From Minisyncoccota bacterium (GTDB lineage Bacteria; Patescibacteriota; Minisyncoccia; Phycocordibacterales; UBA918), in the NCBI GenBank assembly GCA_022841645.1, contig JALHRC010000011.1, forward strand, positions 1 through 41,067: DNA of 41,067 nucleotides. The letters run 5' to 3'. Within the stretch, counting starts at the first letter, position 1. The number at the start of each line of letters is the position of its first letter. Shown here one piece after another: positions 8,551-17,778 of the stretch. The notes beneath the pieces are model-generated. The model saw only the letters and a program-made list of their open reading frames with translations. It searched no databases and had not been told where the DNA came from. The position numbers and the translations under genes are program-made.

Positions 8551-9348
8551 ATGGTCACCATTTCACCCACCTCAAAAATTCGTCGCACAGTTTTTAAATT
8601 TCTTCTCAAGGTTATTTATATCTTGCTTGATAACACCGGCGACAGCAAACCCGAACGCAACGGCGAGTATCATTTTATTAAAAAACTACAGGAACAATTT
8701 CGCGATCAGAAGGTCGTACTCTTTGACGTCGGCGCCAACCTTGGCGAATACACTGAACGACTCACGCTGGGGGGTGGCTACACCCTAGCAGCACATCTTT
8801 TTGAACCGCAAAAGGCTTGCTTTGCTACTATCCAAAAAAAGTTTGCCGGGATGTCCACCATCCAGGTCAACAACTTTGGGTTTTCGGATAAAGAAACAAC
8901 GGCCACGCTCTTTAAAGACCATGAGAGCTCACCGCTCAGTTCCCTCTACGAGCGGGATCTTTCGAGTATTGATATAACTCTCGGAATACAAGAGACGGTT
9001 AAGCTTAAGCCGGCTCACACTTACATTAAGGAGCATGGAATAAGCCACATTAATCTCCTCAAAATTGACGTGGAAGGTCACGAGACAGCGGTCTTTGCCG
9101 GTTTTGGCGACTTCCTTCACCCCGACAACATCGATTACATTCAGTTTGAGTACGGCGGAGCAAACCTCGACTCCCGCACCACCCTACGCGAACTACACAA
9201 CCTCCTGACACAGCGTGGCTTTGTCATGTGCAAAATGATGCGCCGTTATTTGGCCCCTAGAGCATACGACCCTGATTTGGAAAATTACCAGTACCAAAAC
9301 TGGGTTGCTGTAAGTCCACGCATAATGAAGCACCAAGAAGCCGCCTAA
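8551..9348 (+). CDS. FkbM-family SAM-dependent methyltransferase
   Basis: 265 residues. The SAM-binding motif FDVGANLGEYTERL (about 58-71) and the FkbM signature NLLKIDVEGHE (about 170-180) are both present, and IDYIQFEYGG completes the fold. FkbM enzymes O-methylate sugars or polyketides, so O-methylation of a glycan residue is likely here. Its ATG is 44 bp after asnB, and the next gene starts 6 bp after its stop. No SD is visible. Length is normal for the family. Confidence 0.88.
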   Translation: MVTISPTSKIRRTVFKFLLKVIYILLDNTGDSKPERNGEYHFIKKLQEQFRDQKVVLFDVGANLGEYTERLTLGGGYTLAAHLFEPQKACFATIQKKFAGMSTIQVNNFGFSDKETTATLFKDHESSPLSSLYERDLSSIDITLGIQETVKLKPAHTYIKEHGISHINLLKIDVEGHETAVFAGFGDFLHPDNIDYIQFEYGGANLDSRTTLRELHNLLTQRGFVMCKMMRRYLAPRAYDPDLENYQYQNWVAVSPRIMKHQEAA

Positions 9349-9354
9349 CCCTCC

Positions 9355-10758
9355 ATGTCTTCCACGACGATCACTACCTACGAAACAGATTGGCTGGGTA
9401 GTCGCCCGGTGTTTTACAACGAACGCACAGGGCTGGTCAGTCACGCCATAACAGACGTTATCGACCCCTCACGAATTGAACTGCACCCCGAAGGTTTCAA
9501 TAACTATCTAGAATTTGGTTATGCTGTGTTTGGCCAAACAGCCTTAGTGGATATCAAATACCTGCCACACTCCACCCGTCTTACGAAAACGGCCGAGGGT
9601 AGTCTAAAAGAAGAGAAACTCCCTGACATTGCCGAAACTCTCCTTGCACACACCCGAAGCGAACACGACGTCCTCGAGCACTTTGCACAGGCAATAGCGA
9701 CCTGGGAGAAAACGACGTCAGGCACTATTGTTTTGCCCCTAAGCGGCGGTTTCGATTCACGTTTGTTAGCGCACAGTCTTAGGGGTAACAACCGTGTACG
9801 TGCCTTTACCTACGGTACCTCGTACCAACAATCTCGGTCATTTGAAGTAATAAACGCGCGCGTCCTGGCCGCTTCACTTGGTCTTAGCTGGGAACAGATT
9901 CCCCTTCATGATTTTCTGGGGCGCATCCCGAACTGGGAAGAACACTACAGCGTTGCTACCCACGCCCATGGCATGTACCAAATGGAATTTTATGAAGCGA
10001 TTAAAAATAAGGTCGGTAGCGGCACGGTGCTCTCAGGCATCATCGGCGACGCCTGGGCTGGCAGTGTCAAAATTCCACCTATCACTACCACAGAAGACGT
10101 CCCTGCTCTTGGGTATTCGCACGGCATGCACGCCGATCGTGGTGAGAGCCTGATAAAAAGTGGCGATGAGTTGAAGCAAACATACTTCACGACGCACCGA
10201 ACGAAGCTCCTGGACGAGCGCTGGCGAGTGATTGAATCAATGCGCTTTAAGATAGTGCTACTTTCGTACCTCCTACGCACCCCCGAACATTTTGGCTTTG
10301 CTAGTTGGTCACCATTTCTTATTCCTGAGATTGCCCTCTCAATGCTCAGTCTGCCACTAGAGCGTCGCCAGAATCGACAGTGGCAACGAGATTATTTTAA
10401 GCAGCACGCGTCACTCAACCTCGAGCGTCACCTGCTTAAGGATCGAAAGAACGTGCTCAATTTAACGGCCTTAGAAGAGACTCCCCTACCACCACTTGAT
10501 ACAACGGTCCTTGGTCCTTATGTGAAGCCTGCCTACCTGACCTGGATCAACACCACCCTCGTCGGGGCGGCGCGCACGCTGCGCCACAAACGTCTCCTTG
10601 CCACGCCCGCTTCCTTATTGGGCTTCTTTCCAGGCCTTCACAGCCTTCCTGGCAGACTAGGCCTTGATCCCTACACTCTAAAAAACGAGGAGAGTCGAGC
10701 GCTTAATGCCTACCTTGTCCTTCACCCTATACAGACCGTATTAAACATGCGACGATAA
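9355..10758 (+). CDS. Asparagine synthase-like protein lacking the glutaminase cysteine
   Basis: 467 residues. The ATP-pyrophosphatase PP-loop SGGFDSR is at 130-136, followed by a typical synthetase-domain layout. The N-terminal part (about 1-110) keeps a reduced version of the glutaminase-like fold (DWLGSRPVFYN) but lacks the MCG start, so it has no catalytic Cys2. It cannot release ammonia from glutamine itself; it may use free ammonia, depend on AsnB, or catalyse another adenylation-dependent amide bond. Two genes away from asnB in the same operon, it may act on the same sugar acid. No SD. Confidence 0.75.
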   Translation: MSSTTITTYETDWLGSRPVFYNERTGLVSHAITDVIDPSRIELHPEGFNNYLEFGYAVFGQTALVDIKYLPHSTRLTKTAEGSLKEEKLPDIAETLLAHTRSEHDVLEHFAQAIATWEKTTSGTIVLPLSGGFDSRLLAHSLRGNNRVRAFTYGTSYQQSRSFEVINARVLAASLGLSWEQIPLHDFLGRIPNWEEHYSVATHAHGMYQMEFYEAIKNKVGSGTVLSGIIGDAWAGSVKIPPITTTEDVPALGYSHGMHADRGESLIKSGDELKQTYFTTHRTKLLDERWRVIESMRFKIVLLSYLLRTPEHFGFASWSPFLIPEIALSMLSLPLERRQNRQWQRDYFKQHASLNLERHLLKDRKNVLNLTALEETPLPPLDTTVLGPYVKPAYLTWINTTLVGAARTLRHKRLLATPASLLGFFPGLHSLPGRLGLDPYTLKNEESRALNAYLVLHPIQTVLNMRR

Positions 10759-10768
10759 TGCCACGTAT

Positions 10769-11863
10769 ATGATCAAGCTACTTTTCGCTGGAGACGTCGT
10801 TGTAAGTAACGCCCATAATCCCATTGCCACGCCCGAACTGACATCGTTTATCAAGAGCCACGACCTGGCGTGTGTCGATATTGAGGCGCCAGAAACTGCT
10901 GGCAGTGCAGGAATCGCAAAGTTTGGCCCCCATCTGCGCCAAGCATCCGGAGGACTGGCGCGCATTGCCGAAGCCGGCTTTACCCTTTTTCATGCCGCCA
11001 ATAATCATATTGCTGATTTCGGCCAACCGGGCATCACCGATACGATCGCGGCTGCCGGCAGCGTACCAATTCTTGGTATTGGACACCATCACGAAGACAC
11101 GTACAAACTCCACCTCACCGTAATCAAAGGCCGACGCTTTGGCTTTCTAAGCTTTGCCGAGTGGGGTTTTGGCGCGGCCGACACCGCCGAGGGCGGAGGC
11201 TTTGCCTGGGTTAATCATCCGTCGGTTGGCAAACTCGTGCGTGACTCGCGCAGCAAGGTTGATGTGCTGATCGTTCAAGTGCATGCGGGAGTTGAAGAAG
11301 TAGATATTCCGCTTCCCGAGTGGCGCACGTGCTATCGTGAACTCATCGACCAGGGAGCCAACGTCGTTATCGCCCACCACCCGCATGTTACCCAAGGCAC
11401 CGAGCGCTACGGGCGCGGCATGATTTTCTATAGTTTAGGAAATTTTCTCCTTGGGAACGCGAATGGAAAAACGCCTGGCTCGTACGGCGCAGTGCTGTCG
11501 ATTGCCTTTGATGAAAACCAGATCAGTGAATCGACGCTTCATCCTCTTACCACTACCCCTGAAGGAGTCGTATCGCTCGACGAACGAAAAGAAGCCCGCG
11601 ATCACATCGCTGCTCTCGACACGCTCCTTGGTGAAGGCTATGAGGCCTTAGTTGATCGCACCGTTACCTCGCTCTGGCAAAGCCGCTATCGCCATTTCTA
11701 CCAGCGTTCCCTCGGCGGCTTTCATAGTGTGCGCGGGTTTATAAAAACATTGCTGCGAGCTGCCGAGGGCGAGACGGTCGATTATCGCCTCCTCTCACAC
11801 AACCTCAACATTGAATCACATCGCTTTGTAGCCATGCGGTTGTCTAAGCTACGTTCGAAATAG
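10769..11863 (+). CDS. CapA-like capsule/poly-gamma-glutamate synthesis protein (metallophosphatase fold)
   Basis: 364 residues. It matches the PGA_cap/CapA family: FAGDVV at the N-terminus, AANNHIADFGQPGI (about 74-87), QVHAGVEE, VVIAHHPHVTQGTERYG (about 198-214) and FYSLGNFLLG. These supply the Asp, Asn and His ligands of the calcineurin-like metal centre. Relatives take part in capsule or polyglutamate export or ligation, but the reaction is not settled. No signal peptide or membrane anchor is visible, unlike classical CapA, so it probably acts in the cytoplasm. A GATAAT motif lies 9 nt before the ATG. Confidence 0.82.
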   Translation: MIKLLFAGDVVVSNAHNPIATPELTSFIKSHDLACVDIEAPETAGSAGIAKFGPHLRQASGGLARIAEAGFTLFHAANNHIADFGQPGITDTIAAAGSVPILGIGHHHEDTYKLHLTVIKGRRFGFLSFAEWGFGAADTAEGGGFAWVNHPSVGKLVRDSRSKVDVLIVQVHAGVEEVDIPLPEWRTCYRELIDQGANVVIAHHPHVTQGTERYGRGMIFYSLGNFLLGNANGKTPGSYGAVLSIAFDENQISESTLHPLTTTPEGVVSLDERKEARDHIAALDTLLGEGYEALVDRTVTSLWQSRYRHFYQRSLGGFHSVRGFIKTLLRAAEGETVDYRLLSHNLNIESHRFVAMRLSKLRSK

Positions 11864-11868
11864 TAACT

Positions 11869-12639
11869 ATGTCGCTGCGTTCTCGCTCACTCCAACTGCT
11901 GCCCGGCTTGCGTGGCCTTCACGAGCTCTTTGTGGCCATCGTACGCCTACCGCGTTTTTTGCGGCAGTGGCGGGCCTTGCGGGCTTCAGCTACTACAACC
12001 ACTGCCCGTTTTCCCCTCACCCTCCGCGATAGTTATCCGCGCGTACTGGACGACACCACCCACACGCCATTTGACCCGCACTACGTCTACCACCCTGCCT
12101 GGGCGGCCCGTATCTTGGCTACCACACGGCCAGAAAAGCACATCGACATCGCTTCGATTTTAGCCTTCCCCACTATCGTCTCGGCCTTTGTACCGGTCGA
12201 GTACTACGACTACCGTCCCGCCGAACTGCGGCTCTCTAACCTGAAAAGCAAACCAGGCGATCTCCACGCTCTCCCCTTTGCCGATAACTCAGTTACTTCA
12301 CTTTCCTGTATGCACACTATCGAGCATGTAGGCCTGGGGCGCTACGGCGACCCGATTGACTACGACGGCGACTTACGCGCGACTGCTGAGCTCATCCGCG
12401 TACTTGCTCCCGGGGGCAATCTGCTGTTTGTGACACCAGTTGGGAAGCCGCGTCTCATGTTTAATGCTCACCGAATTTATTCCTATGAACAAATCATAAG
12501 TGCCTTTACCGGCCTTTCCCTCAAAGAATTTTCGCTCGTTCCTGACGATTATGTAAAGACTGGTCTTATCGTAAACGCCGACCCAACCCTCGTACAATAT
12601 CAAAATTACGCCTGCGGCTGTTTTTGGTTGGTAAAATAA
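11869..12639 (+). CDS. DUF268-family protein, copy B
   Basis: 256 residues, a close paralog of the protein at 5912. Shared blocks include HYVYHPAWAARI, IVSAFVPVE, SLSCMHT, GLGRYGDPID, RVLAPGG, FNAHRIYSYE and LKEFSLVPD. The N-terminal 55 residues differ and are more basic (RLPRFLRQWRALR). The two copies flank asnB, fkbM, the asnB-like gene and the capA-like gene, suggesting a duplication. The function is unknown, probably methyltransferase-like. It begins 5 bp after the capA-like gene and ends 3 bp before the next gene. No SD. Confidence 0.75.
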   Translation: MSLRSRSLQLLPGLRGLHELFVAIVRLPRFLRQWRALRASATTTTARFPLTLRDSYPRVLDDTTHTPFDPHYVYHPAWAARILATTRPEKHIDIASILAFPTIVSAFVPVEYYDYRPAELRLSNLKSKPGDLHALPFADNSVTSLSCMHTIEHVGLGRYGDPIDYDGDLRATAELIRVLAPGGNLLFVTPVGKPRLMFNAHRIYSYEQIISAFTGLSLKEFSLVPDDYVKTGLIVNADPTLVQYQNYACGCFWLVK

Positions 12640-12642
12640 AAC

Positions 12643-13566
12643 ATGGCTAGATCTCTCGCCCCCATTGTCCTCTTTACCTACGCGCGGCCGGAGCATACGA
12701 GGCGCACTATTGAAGCGCTGCAGAAAAATACCTTGGCCAGTGACAGTGAACTCTACATCTATTCCGATAGTGCCAAAAACGAAAAGTCAGCAGTGGCAGT
12801 GGCTGAGGTGCGATCATACCTGCGCACGGTCACTGGTTTTGGAAGAATCGAAATTATTGAACGCGAACGCAACTGGGGCTTGGCTGATTCTATCGTGAAC
12901 GGTGTCACCACGCTGGTTGAGCGGCACGGAAAAGTGATTGTGCTCGAAGACGATATTGTGACCTCGCCGCACTTTCTAACTTACATGAACGCCGCCCTCA
13001 CCCTCTATGCCGATATGCCTCAAGTAATGCATGTAAGTGGTTACTTCTTCCCTCTCACCGATACTGAGGCCGCAACGCTGCCACCCACCTTCTTCTACAA
13101 CCAAACCTCCTGCTGGGGCTGGGGTACCTGGGGGCGCGCATGGAAACACTATCGCAGTGACGCCGCCACTCTGCTTGGTGACATACAGACTGCAGGCCGC
13201 CTTCGTGAATTTGACATGGACGGGCAATTTCGTTTTTCCTCAACCTTGCGCGCCAATGCCGAAGGACGACAAAAAACCTGGGCAGTGAAGTGGCATGCCA
13301 GTGTTTTTCTGAAGGGGGGACTGTGTCTTCATCCCTGTTTTTCACTGACTCAGAACATCGGTCACGATGGCAGTGGCACCCACGGTAAACATGATGCCCG
13401 TTACTTTGACCCTCACTTTTCTGCTGCCACGCACGTTACACTAGAGCAGGGTGCGCTACAAGAAAACACCACCGCTCGGGCCATTGCCACCCGCTTTCTC
13501 GCGCGCCTCCGCCCTTCCCTGTTTACCCGCTTTTACACCCTTCTTAAGCGCTCCCTTTCCTTATGA
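12643..13566 (+). CDS. Glycosyltransferase of GT-A/GNT-I-like type
   Basis: 307 residues. PIVLFTYARPEHTRRTIEAL at the N-terminus, ENERNWGLADSI-like spacing (the sequence reads RERNWGLADSIVNG) and VLEDDIVTSPHF (about 105-116) are typical of GT-A enzymes of the GNT-I/GT2-like group; EDD serves as the metal-binding DxD. The TSCWGWGTWGRAWKHY segment (about 154-169) is a strongly conserved block in bacterial homologs from capsule loci. It is cytoplasmic, with no membrane helix. Donor and acceptor are unknown. Its TGA overlaps the next ATG by 4 nt. Confidence 0.82.
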   Translation: MARSLAPIVLFTYARPEHTRRTIEALQKNTLASDSELYIYSDSAKNEKSAVAVAEVRSYLRTVTGFGRIEIIERERNWGLADSIVNGVTTLVERHGKVIVLEDDIVTSPHFLTYMNAALTLYADMPQVMHVSGYFFPLTDTEAATLPPTFFYNQTSCWGWGTWGRAWKHYRSDAATLLGDIQTAGRLREFDMDGQFRFSSTLRANAEGRQKTWAVKWHASVFLKGGLCLHPCFSLTQNIGHDGSGTHGKHDARYFDPHFSAATHVTLEQGALQENTTARAIATRFLARLRPSLFTRFYTLLKRSLSL

Positions 13567-14435
13567 TTAAAAGTCCTATAAACGGCGGCGAAACCTCGCT
13601 CGTTACCACCATACCCACGGCCTACCTACAGAAATTGTATGCTCCTATCACTGATGTAACGCGCTTTTTCAGCGGCCTTTCTGAAGTATCGGTGTACGAA
13701 TGTCTCGATACGCACTATCGCTTCTACCACCCACCCTCAGTTGCCGGTGACGGACCATTTTATGAAGCCCTCGCCAAGGAAGACCTTTACTACATTCCCT
13801 GGAAATGGGAGCACGAAGTCACTGATGCCTATATAAAGCCGGGTGATACGGTGCTTGAGCTTGGGTGCGCTACCGGTGACTTTCTCGTTGCCATGATGCG
13901 ACGCAAACAGGTAAAGCCGTTCGGTACTGAACTCAATGAAAACGCCCGCGCTACCGCCGAGGCACGGGGTATTTCGTTTGCCGGAACCACTGCCGCCGCT
14001 GTTACCTGTGCCTTTCAGGTCCTCGAGCACATTAGTGACGTGCGTGGTTTTTTAAACGAAGCCATTTCCTCCACGAAGCCCGGCGGGTACATCATTTTTG
14101 GAATTCCCAACAACGACTGCTTCATCAAAGACGACCCTGGTTGCTTTCTTAATATGCCACCTCATCACATGGGTTTATGGAACGAAGCGTCACTACGCGC
14201 CCTTAGCGCTCACTTTCCTTTAGAGGTGGTGGAGATCAAAACCGAATGCCTCCAGAAGCACCACTACCGCTACTACTATCAGGTGCGTTTTGGTAACTTC
14301 TTCAAACGTTTTGGCTTCTTTGGCAAAGTCGTAAACAAGCTTATCTACGAATGCTGTGCCCATTTCATTATTGCCGGGCGGGCGCGCCATATTCTCGGCC
14401 ACACGATTATGGTGATCTACCAAAAGCGCGCATGA
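13563..14435 (+). CDS. Class I SAM-dependent methyltransferase
   Basis: 290 residues. Motif I is VLELGCATGDFLVAM (about 97-111), and FQVLEHISDVRGFLNEA (about 149-165) is the post-motif typical of Methyltransf_11/23 proteins, followed by KPGGYIIFGIPN. The C-terminal 60 residues are basic and aromatic. It likely methylates a sugar or lipid-linked intermediate; the substrate is unknown. It overlaps both neighbours by 4 nt (ATGA), so it is embedded in the glycan operon. Confidence 0.85.
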   Translation: MIKSPINGGETSLVTTIPTAYLQKLYAPITDVTRFFSGLSEVSVYECLDTHYRFYHPPSVAGDGPFYEALAKEDLYYIPWKWEHEVTDAYIKPGDTVLELGCATGDFLVAMMRRKQVKPFGTELNENARATAEARGISFAGTTAAAVTCAFQVLEHISDVRGFLNEAISSTKPGGYIIFGIPNNDCFIKDDPGCFLNMPPHHMGLWNEASLRALSAHFPLEVVEIKTECLQKHHYRYYYQVRFGNFFKRFGFFGKVVNKLIYECCAHFIIAGRARHILGHTIMVIYQKRA

Positions 14436-15352
14436 GTGCAGTTACCTTTGTCATCCCCGCCTACAATGCCGCTTCTACGCTTGAGGCGGCGGTTGAATCT
14501 ATTTTTTCCGACAACTTCACGCTGGGCGACGCGGTGATTATTGTTGACGACGCTTCTACCGATAGCACGGGGGCAGTCGCCTCGAAATTAGAAGCGCGTC
14601 ACCATCCATACATTAAAGTGATTCGAAACGAACACAACAAAGGCTGTCCGGCGAGTCGTAACGTTGGTATACGCCTAGTGGAGACACCGCTTATCATGAA
14701 TCTCGATGCGGACAATATTCTTGCATCCGGCAGTGTACAAAAGCTAGTCACCACACTGGAGCAAGAACAAGCCGATATGGCCGCTTTTGCACGCTACAAC
14801 TACTTCACCGGAAACCCTCGGCACATCACGCATTACTGGCGCTGTCGTCCCGGCCTTTTTACGCTCGCTGACTTATTTGCTGGCCACATTAACCCTGGTC
14901 CGGGCGGTAACTTTCTTTATACCAAGGCAAGCTGGGAGAAGATCGGCGGCTACTGGGAGTACGGCAAGGGCCTCCATGAAGCCTGGGGCTTTACCCTCAA
15001 GCAACTAGCCGCCGGGGCTCGCCTTACTGTGGTACCGGGCACTCACTACTTTCACCGTCACGGCCACGCCTCACTATTTGCTACTGAGTCACGCAACAAG
15101 GAAGAGGAACATGCCCTCACCAAGAAAATGGTGCGGCCCTACCGCGACCGTTTTGATGCTGCTACATGGACGTACATCGAAACCACTCCTGATTGGCAGG
15201 CGCGGCTTGAGGGTCACCCCCTTACGCTTAAGGGGCTGCCTCTAGGCAGAAACGGCACTATGCGCCGCACCGGGTACGGCATTTACAGGATAGCGGTGGA
15301 CACGCTACAATCCATCTTGGATCGACTTACACACCTAATATCACGACGATGA
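14432..15352 (+). CDS. Family 2 glycosyltransferase
   Basis: 306 residues from the ATG at 14432, chosen because it overlaps the upstream TGA by 4 nt like its neighbours and begins right at the GT2 fold. FVIPAYNAASTL, IVDDASTDSTG, NKGCPASRNVG and NLDADN (DxD) are all present. Its layout resembles the GT2 at 4731 (both have a YFTGN or FFTGAN block after the DxD and a GGYWE or GGYPE block), suggesting paralogs, but it lacks the long helical C-terminal extension. It is cytoplasmic and glycan-related; sugar specificity is unknown. Confidence 0.88.
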   Translation: MSAVTFVIPAYNAASTLEAAVESIFSDNFTLGDAVIIVDDASTDSTGAVASKLEARHHPYIKVIRNEHNKGCPASRNVGIRLVETPLIMNLDADNILASGSVQKLVTTLEQEQADMAAFARYNYFTGNPRHITHYWRCRPGLFTLADLFAGHINPGPGGNFLYTKASWEKIGGYWEYGKGLHEAWGFTLKQLAAGARLTVVPGTHYFHRHGHASLFATESRNKEEEHALTKKMVRPYRDRFDAATWTYIETTPDWQARLEGHPLTLKGLPLGRNGTMRRTGYGIYRIAVDTLQSILDRLTHLISRR

Positions 15353-16221
15353 TTATCGTAAATCTCAAAGGTGGGACGGGGAATCAAATTTTTCAGTACG
15401 CCCTTGGTCGACACCTGGCCATCAAAAACAACGGTACTCTCAAACTCGACGTGATGGGTCTGGAGCGTGCCAACAAAGTCGGCGACATCTATCGGCCACT
15501 GCAGCTCGACGTATTTAATATTCAAAAAAACTACGCCACGGAAGAGGAGGTACGGCGGCTTAAGTACCCGTACGGAATCATCTCAAAAGCGTGGCGATAC
15601 TTGGGCTTCAAACTCTCGCGTGATAAGAACACCCTTTTTTATCCTAGTGTGCTTAAGCGAAAGGGTGACATCTACCTTGATGGCTATTGGCAATCACCCC
15701 TGTACTTTGATGCGATACGAGACACGCTCCTTAAAGAACTCACACTCGTAAAACCTTTATCAGCCCCGGCAGCTGCAATCGCGCAGCAGATTAAAAATTC
15801 CACGTCCGTCTCGCTCCACGCGCGGCGAGGCGATTATGTCAAAAACCCTCGCGTACTCCACGACTTTGGCATGTGTACACAGGGCTACTATGAAGCAGCC
15901 ATGAAGAAAATTGAGGAAGTGGCCCCCTCCCCTACCTACTTTGTTTTTTCTGATGATATCGAGTGGGTTAAAAACAACCTGCCCGTGGGAGAAAAGGCAG
16001 TGTTTGTGAAGGACCCGGCCATTACCGATACAGAGGAACTCATGCTGATGAGCCTCTGTAAGCACAACATCATCGCCAATAGTTCGTTTAGTTGGTGGGG
16101 TGCGTGGCTCAATCAAAATCCACAGAAGCGCGTCGTTGCCCCCACCCCATGGTTTGACCACCAGCCGTTCGACCCTGGTCTGCTTCCCCCTACATGGATC
16201 ACGGTCCCCAAAGCCCTTTAG
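15349..16221 (+). CDS. Alpha-1,2-fucosyltransferase-like glycosyltransferase (GT11)
   Basis: 290 residues. The N-terminal LKGGTGNQIFQYALGRHLA (6-24), the central SLHARRGDYV (GDP-binding Arg motif, about 154-163) and the C-terminal NSSFSWWGAWL (about 243-253) are the three GT11 signatures. Such enzymes transfer fucose or another GDP-6-deoxyhexose in an alpha-1,2 linkage. This fits the gmd-like gene at 3775, which would supply the GDP-sugar. No membrane segments. It overlaps the preceding gene by 4 nt and the next by 28 nt. Confidence 0.92.
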   Translation: MIIVNLKGGTGNQIFQYALGRHLAIKNNGTLKLDVMGLERANKVGDIYRPLQLDVFNIQKNYATEEEVRRLKYPYGIISKAWRYLGFKLSRDKNTLFYPSVLKRKGDIYLDGYWQSPLYFDAIRDTLLKELTLVKPLSAPAAAIAQQIKNSTSVSLHARRGDYVKNPRVLHDFGMCTQGYYEAAMKKIEEVAPSPTYFVFSDDIEWVKNNLPVGEKAVFVKDPAITDTEELMLMSLCKHNIIANSSFSWWGAWLNQNPQKRVVAPTPWFDHQPFDPGLLPPTWITVPKAL

Positions 16222-16982
16222 GCGAACAACCACTCGTGAGTATTCTCATGCTCACCTACAACCGCGCGGGGTACCTAGCGGCGGCGATTGACAGTGTCCT
16301 TAAGCAAACCTACCAGCACTGGGAACTTATCGTGATCGATGACGGATCCACCGATGAAACGGCACGTATTTTGCAGGGCTATCAGGATGCGCGTATTACG
16401 TATCATCAGCACGCTGACAATAAGGGCCTCATGGCGCGTAGACGTGAAAGTCTCTCCTACATCACCGGATCGTACGCCGCCATTCTCGACAGTGATGACA
16501 TATGGACCAGCGAACAAAAACTTGAAAAACAGGTAACGTTCATGGAAACATACCCAGAATGTGCCGTGGTAGGCAGCTTCATTACCCACATCGACGAGAC
16601 AGGACGTGAGATTGGCCGCAATCGCTACGGTACTACCGACTCTGTTATTCGGAACCATCTTCTAGTGCGCAATCAATTTGCCCATTCAAGCGTACTGCTG
16701 CGCTCCTCGTACCTCAAACTTACCGCCGGATACCGCGATATCGTACCGGGGGAAGATCTCGATCTTTATCTACAACTCGGTCAGTACGGCACCTTTGCTA
16801 ACCTTCCTGAATATTTAGTGTCCTACCGAATACACCAAGAAAGTAGCAGTGTGAGAAAAACCAAAGTAGCGGCGTCCGTCATGAGCGTGATAGGTCGCCA
16901 TCGTCACAACTACCCTGGTGCCTGGCGTGGTTACCTAAAGATGGCTCTTATCTGGTGCCTTGCTAGCGCGCGTCTGTACTAA
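16194..16982 (+). CDS. Family 2 glycosyltransferase
   Basis: 262 residues. LVSILMLTYNRAGYLAAAID (14-33), VIDDGSTDETARIL (about 50-63), ADNKGLMARRRESL and ILDSDDIW (DxD) define the GT2 fold, and GEDLDLYLQLGQYG is the usual ED acceptor-side motif. The ATG at 16194 gives a 28-nt overlap with the GT11 gene; a GTG at 16236 would remove the overlap but would start directly on the first strand, so ATG is preferred. It is the last plus-strand gene of the operon. Its 3' end overlaps the convergent sulfotransferase-like gene by 20 nt. Confidence 0.85.
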   Translation: MDHGPQSPLGEQPLVSILMLTYNRAGYLAAAIDSVLKQTYQHWELIVIDDGSTDETARILQGYQDARITYHQHADNKGLMARRRESLSYITGSYAAILDSDDIWTSEQKLEKQVTFMETYPECAVVGSFITHIDETGREIGRNRYGTTDSVIRNHLLVRNQFAHSSVLLRSSYLKLTAGYRDIVPGEDLDLYLQLGQYGTFANLPEYLVSYRIHQESSSVRKTKVAASVMSVIGRHRHNYPGAWRGYLKMALIWCLASARLY

Positions 16983-17778
16983 GCAGTTGCCACTCATTTA
17001 CGAGATCTCGATGGAGAAGGTCTGAAAGGGTCCGGACGTCTTTTTCATAAAACCGACTCAGAAGCACTCGCTCCCGGGTGCTCAGTGTCAGGGCTGTTGG
17101 TGGGAACACGGCCGACGCAGTAGCCAGCCGGCGTGCCCGGTGATAGGCTCGTAGTTTATCAAGCCTGAGCCGGCGTGCCCAAAAACCGGGACGCGTCTCT
17201 TCTTCTGTGAGTACCCGCAGCACCTTGGGCACAAAATGCACATCAACTTCGAGGTGGGTATACACTTCTGTCACCACTTTACTAGGATTCTCACGCACAT
17301 CATCACCGGTGAGCACTAAAAGATCGACAGGAGAATAATAGCCAAAGAAACTTACCAGTTGCCGGCCGTAAAGAAACTCGGAAAGGAGGAGCGGCGACCG
17401 CTCGAGAAAAGCTTCAAGCGGTGGAGGGGACGGATGGCCACTCGTCGCCTTGGTGTAGTGCTCCGAAATTGCCACGAGCGGATTTTCAATCACAGCAACC
17501 AGGCGGGCCTTTGGGTATTCACGTGAGAGTCGTGCCGGGACCCCGGGCGCCGAAAGGTAACTGGTCGAACACTCGCCGCGCTTGGTACCCTCACCACAGT
17601 CAGCAAACTGCTCTTCATACCACGACCGTCCTTTTTTAAGCGCATCACTACTAAAGAACTTGGTGTCTTCTGGGGTAAAACAGAGACCTGGATGCTCGCG
17701 CAGTAGCGCACAAAAGCGCTGCGGAAGCCCGAGCCCCGGCGGGTGCATGATGACGAAATCAAGAATAAGTTGTTTCAT
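16963..17778 (-). CDS. Sulfotransferase-like protein with degenerate PAPS motifs
   Basis: 271 residues. The overall plan resembles the sulfotransferase fold: an N-terminal strand followed by a loop (IMHPPGLGLPQ), a central VAVIENPLVAISEHYTKA (about 103-120) where the 3'-phosphate motif (RNPxxRxxSxY) should be, and a C-terminal helical part. The usual KxGTT P-loop and the Arg of the RNP motif are replaced (E for R, LVA for the second Arg), so PAPS binding is doubtful. It may be a diverged or inactive relative, or use another donor. ATG overlap (4 nt) with the upstream GT4 gene indicates coupling. Confidence 0.5.
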   Translation of the reverse strand: MKQLILDFVIMHPPGLGLPQRFCALLREHPGLCFTPEDTKFFSSDALKKGRSWYEEQFADCGEGTKRGECSTSYLSAPGVPARLSREYPKARLVAVIENPLVAISEHYTKATSGHPSPPPLEAFLERSPLLLSEFLYGRQLVSFFGYYSPVDLLVLTGDDVRENPSKVVTEVYTHLEVDVHFVPKVLRVLTEEETRPGFWARRLRLDKLRAYHRARRLATASAVFPPTALTLSTRERVLLSRFYEKDVRTLSDLLHRDLVNEWQLLSTDAR

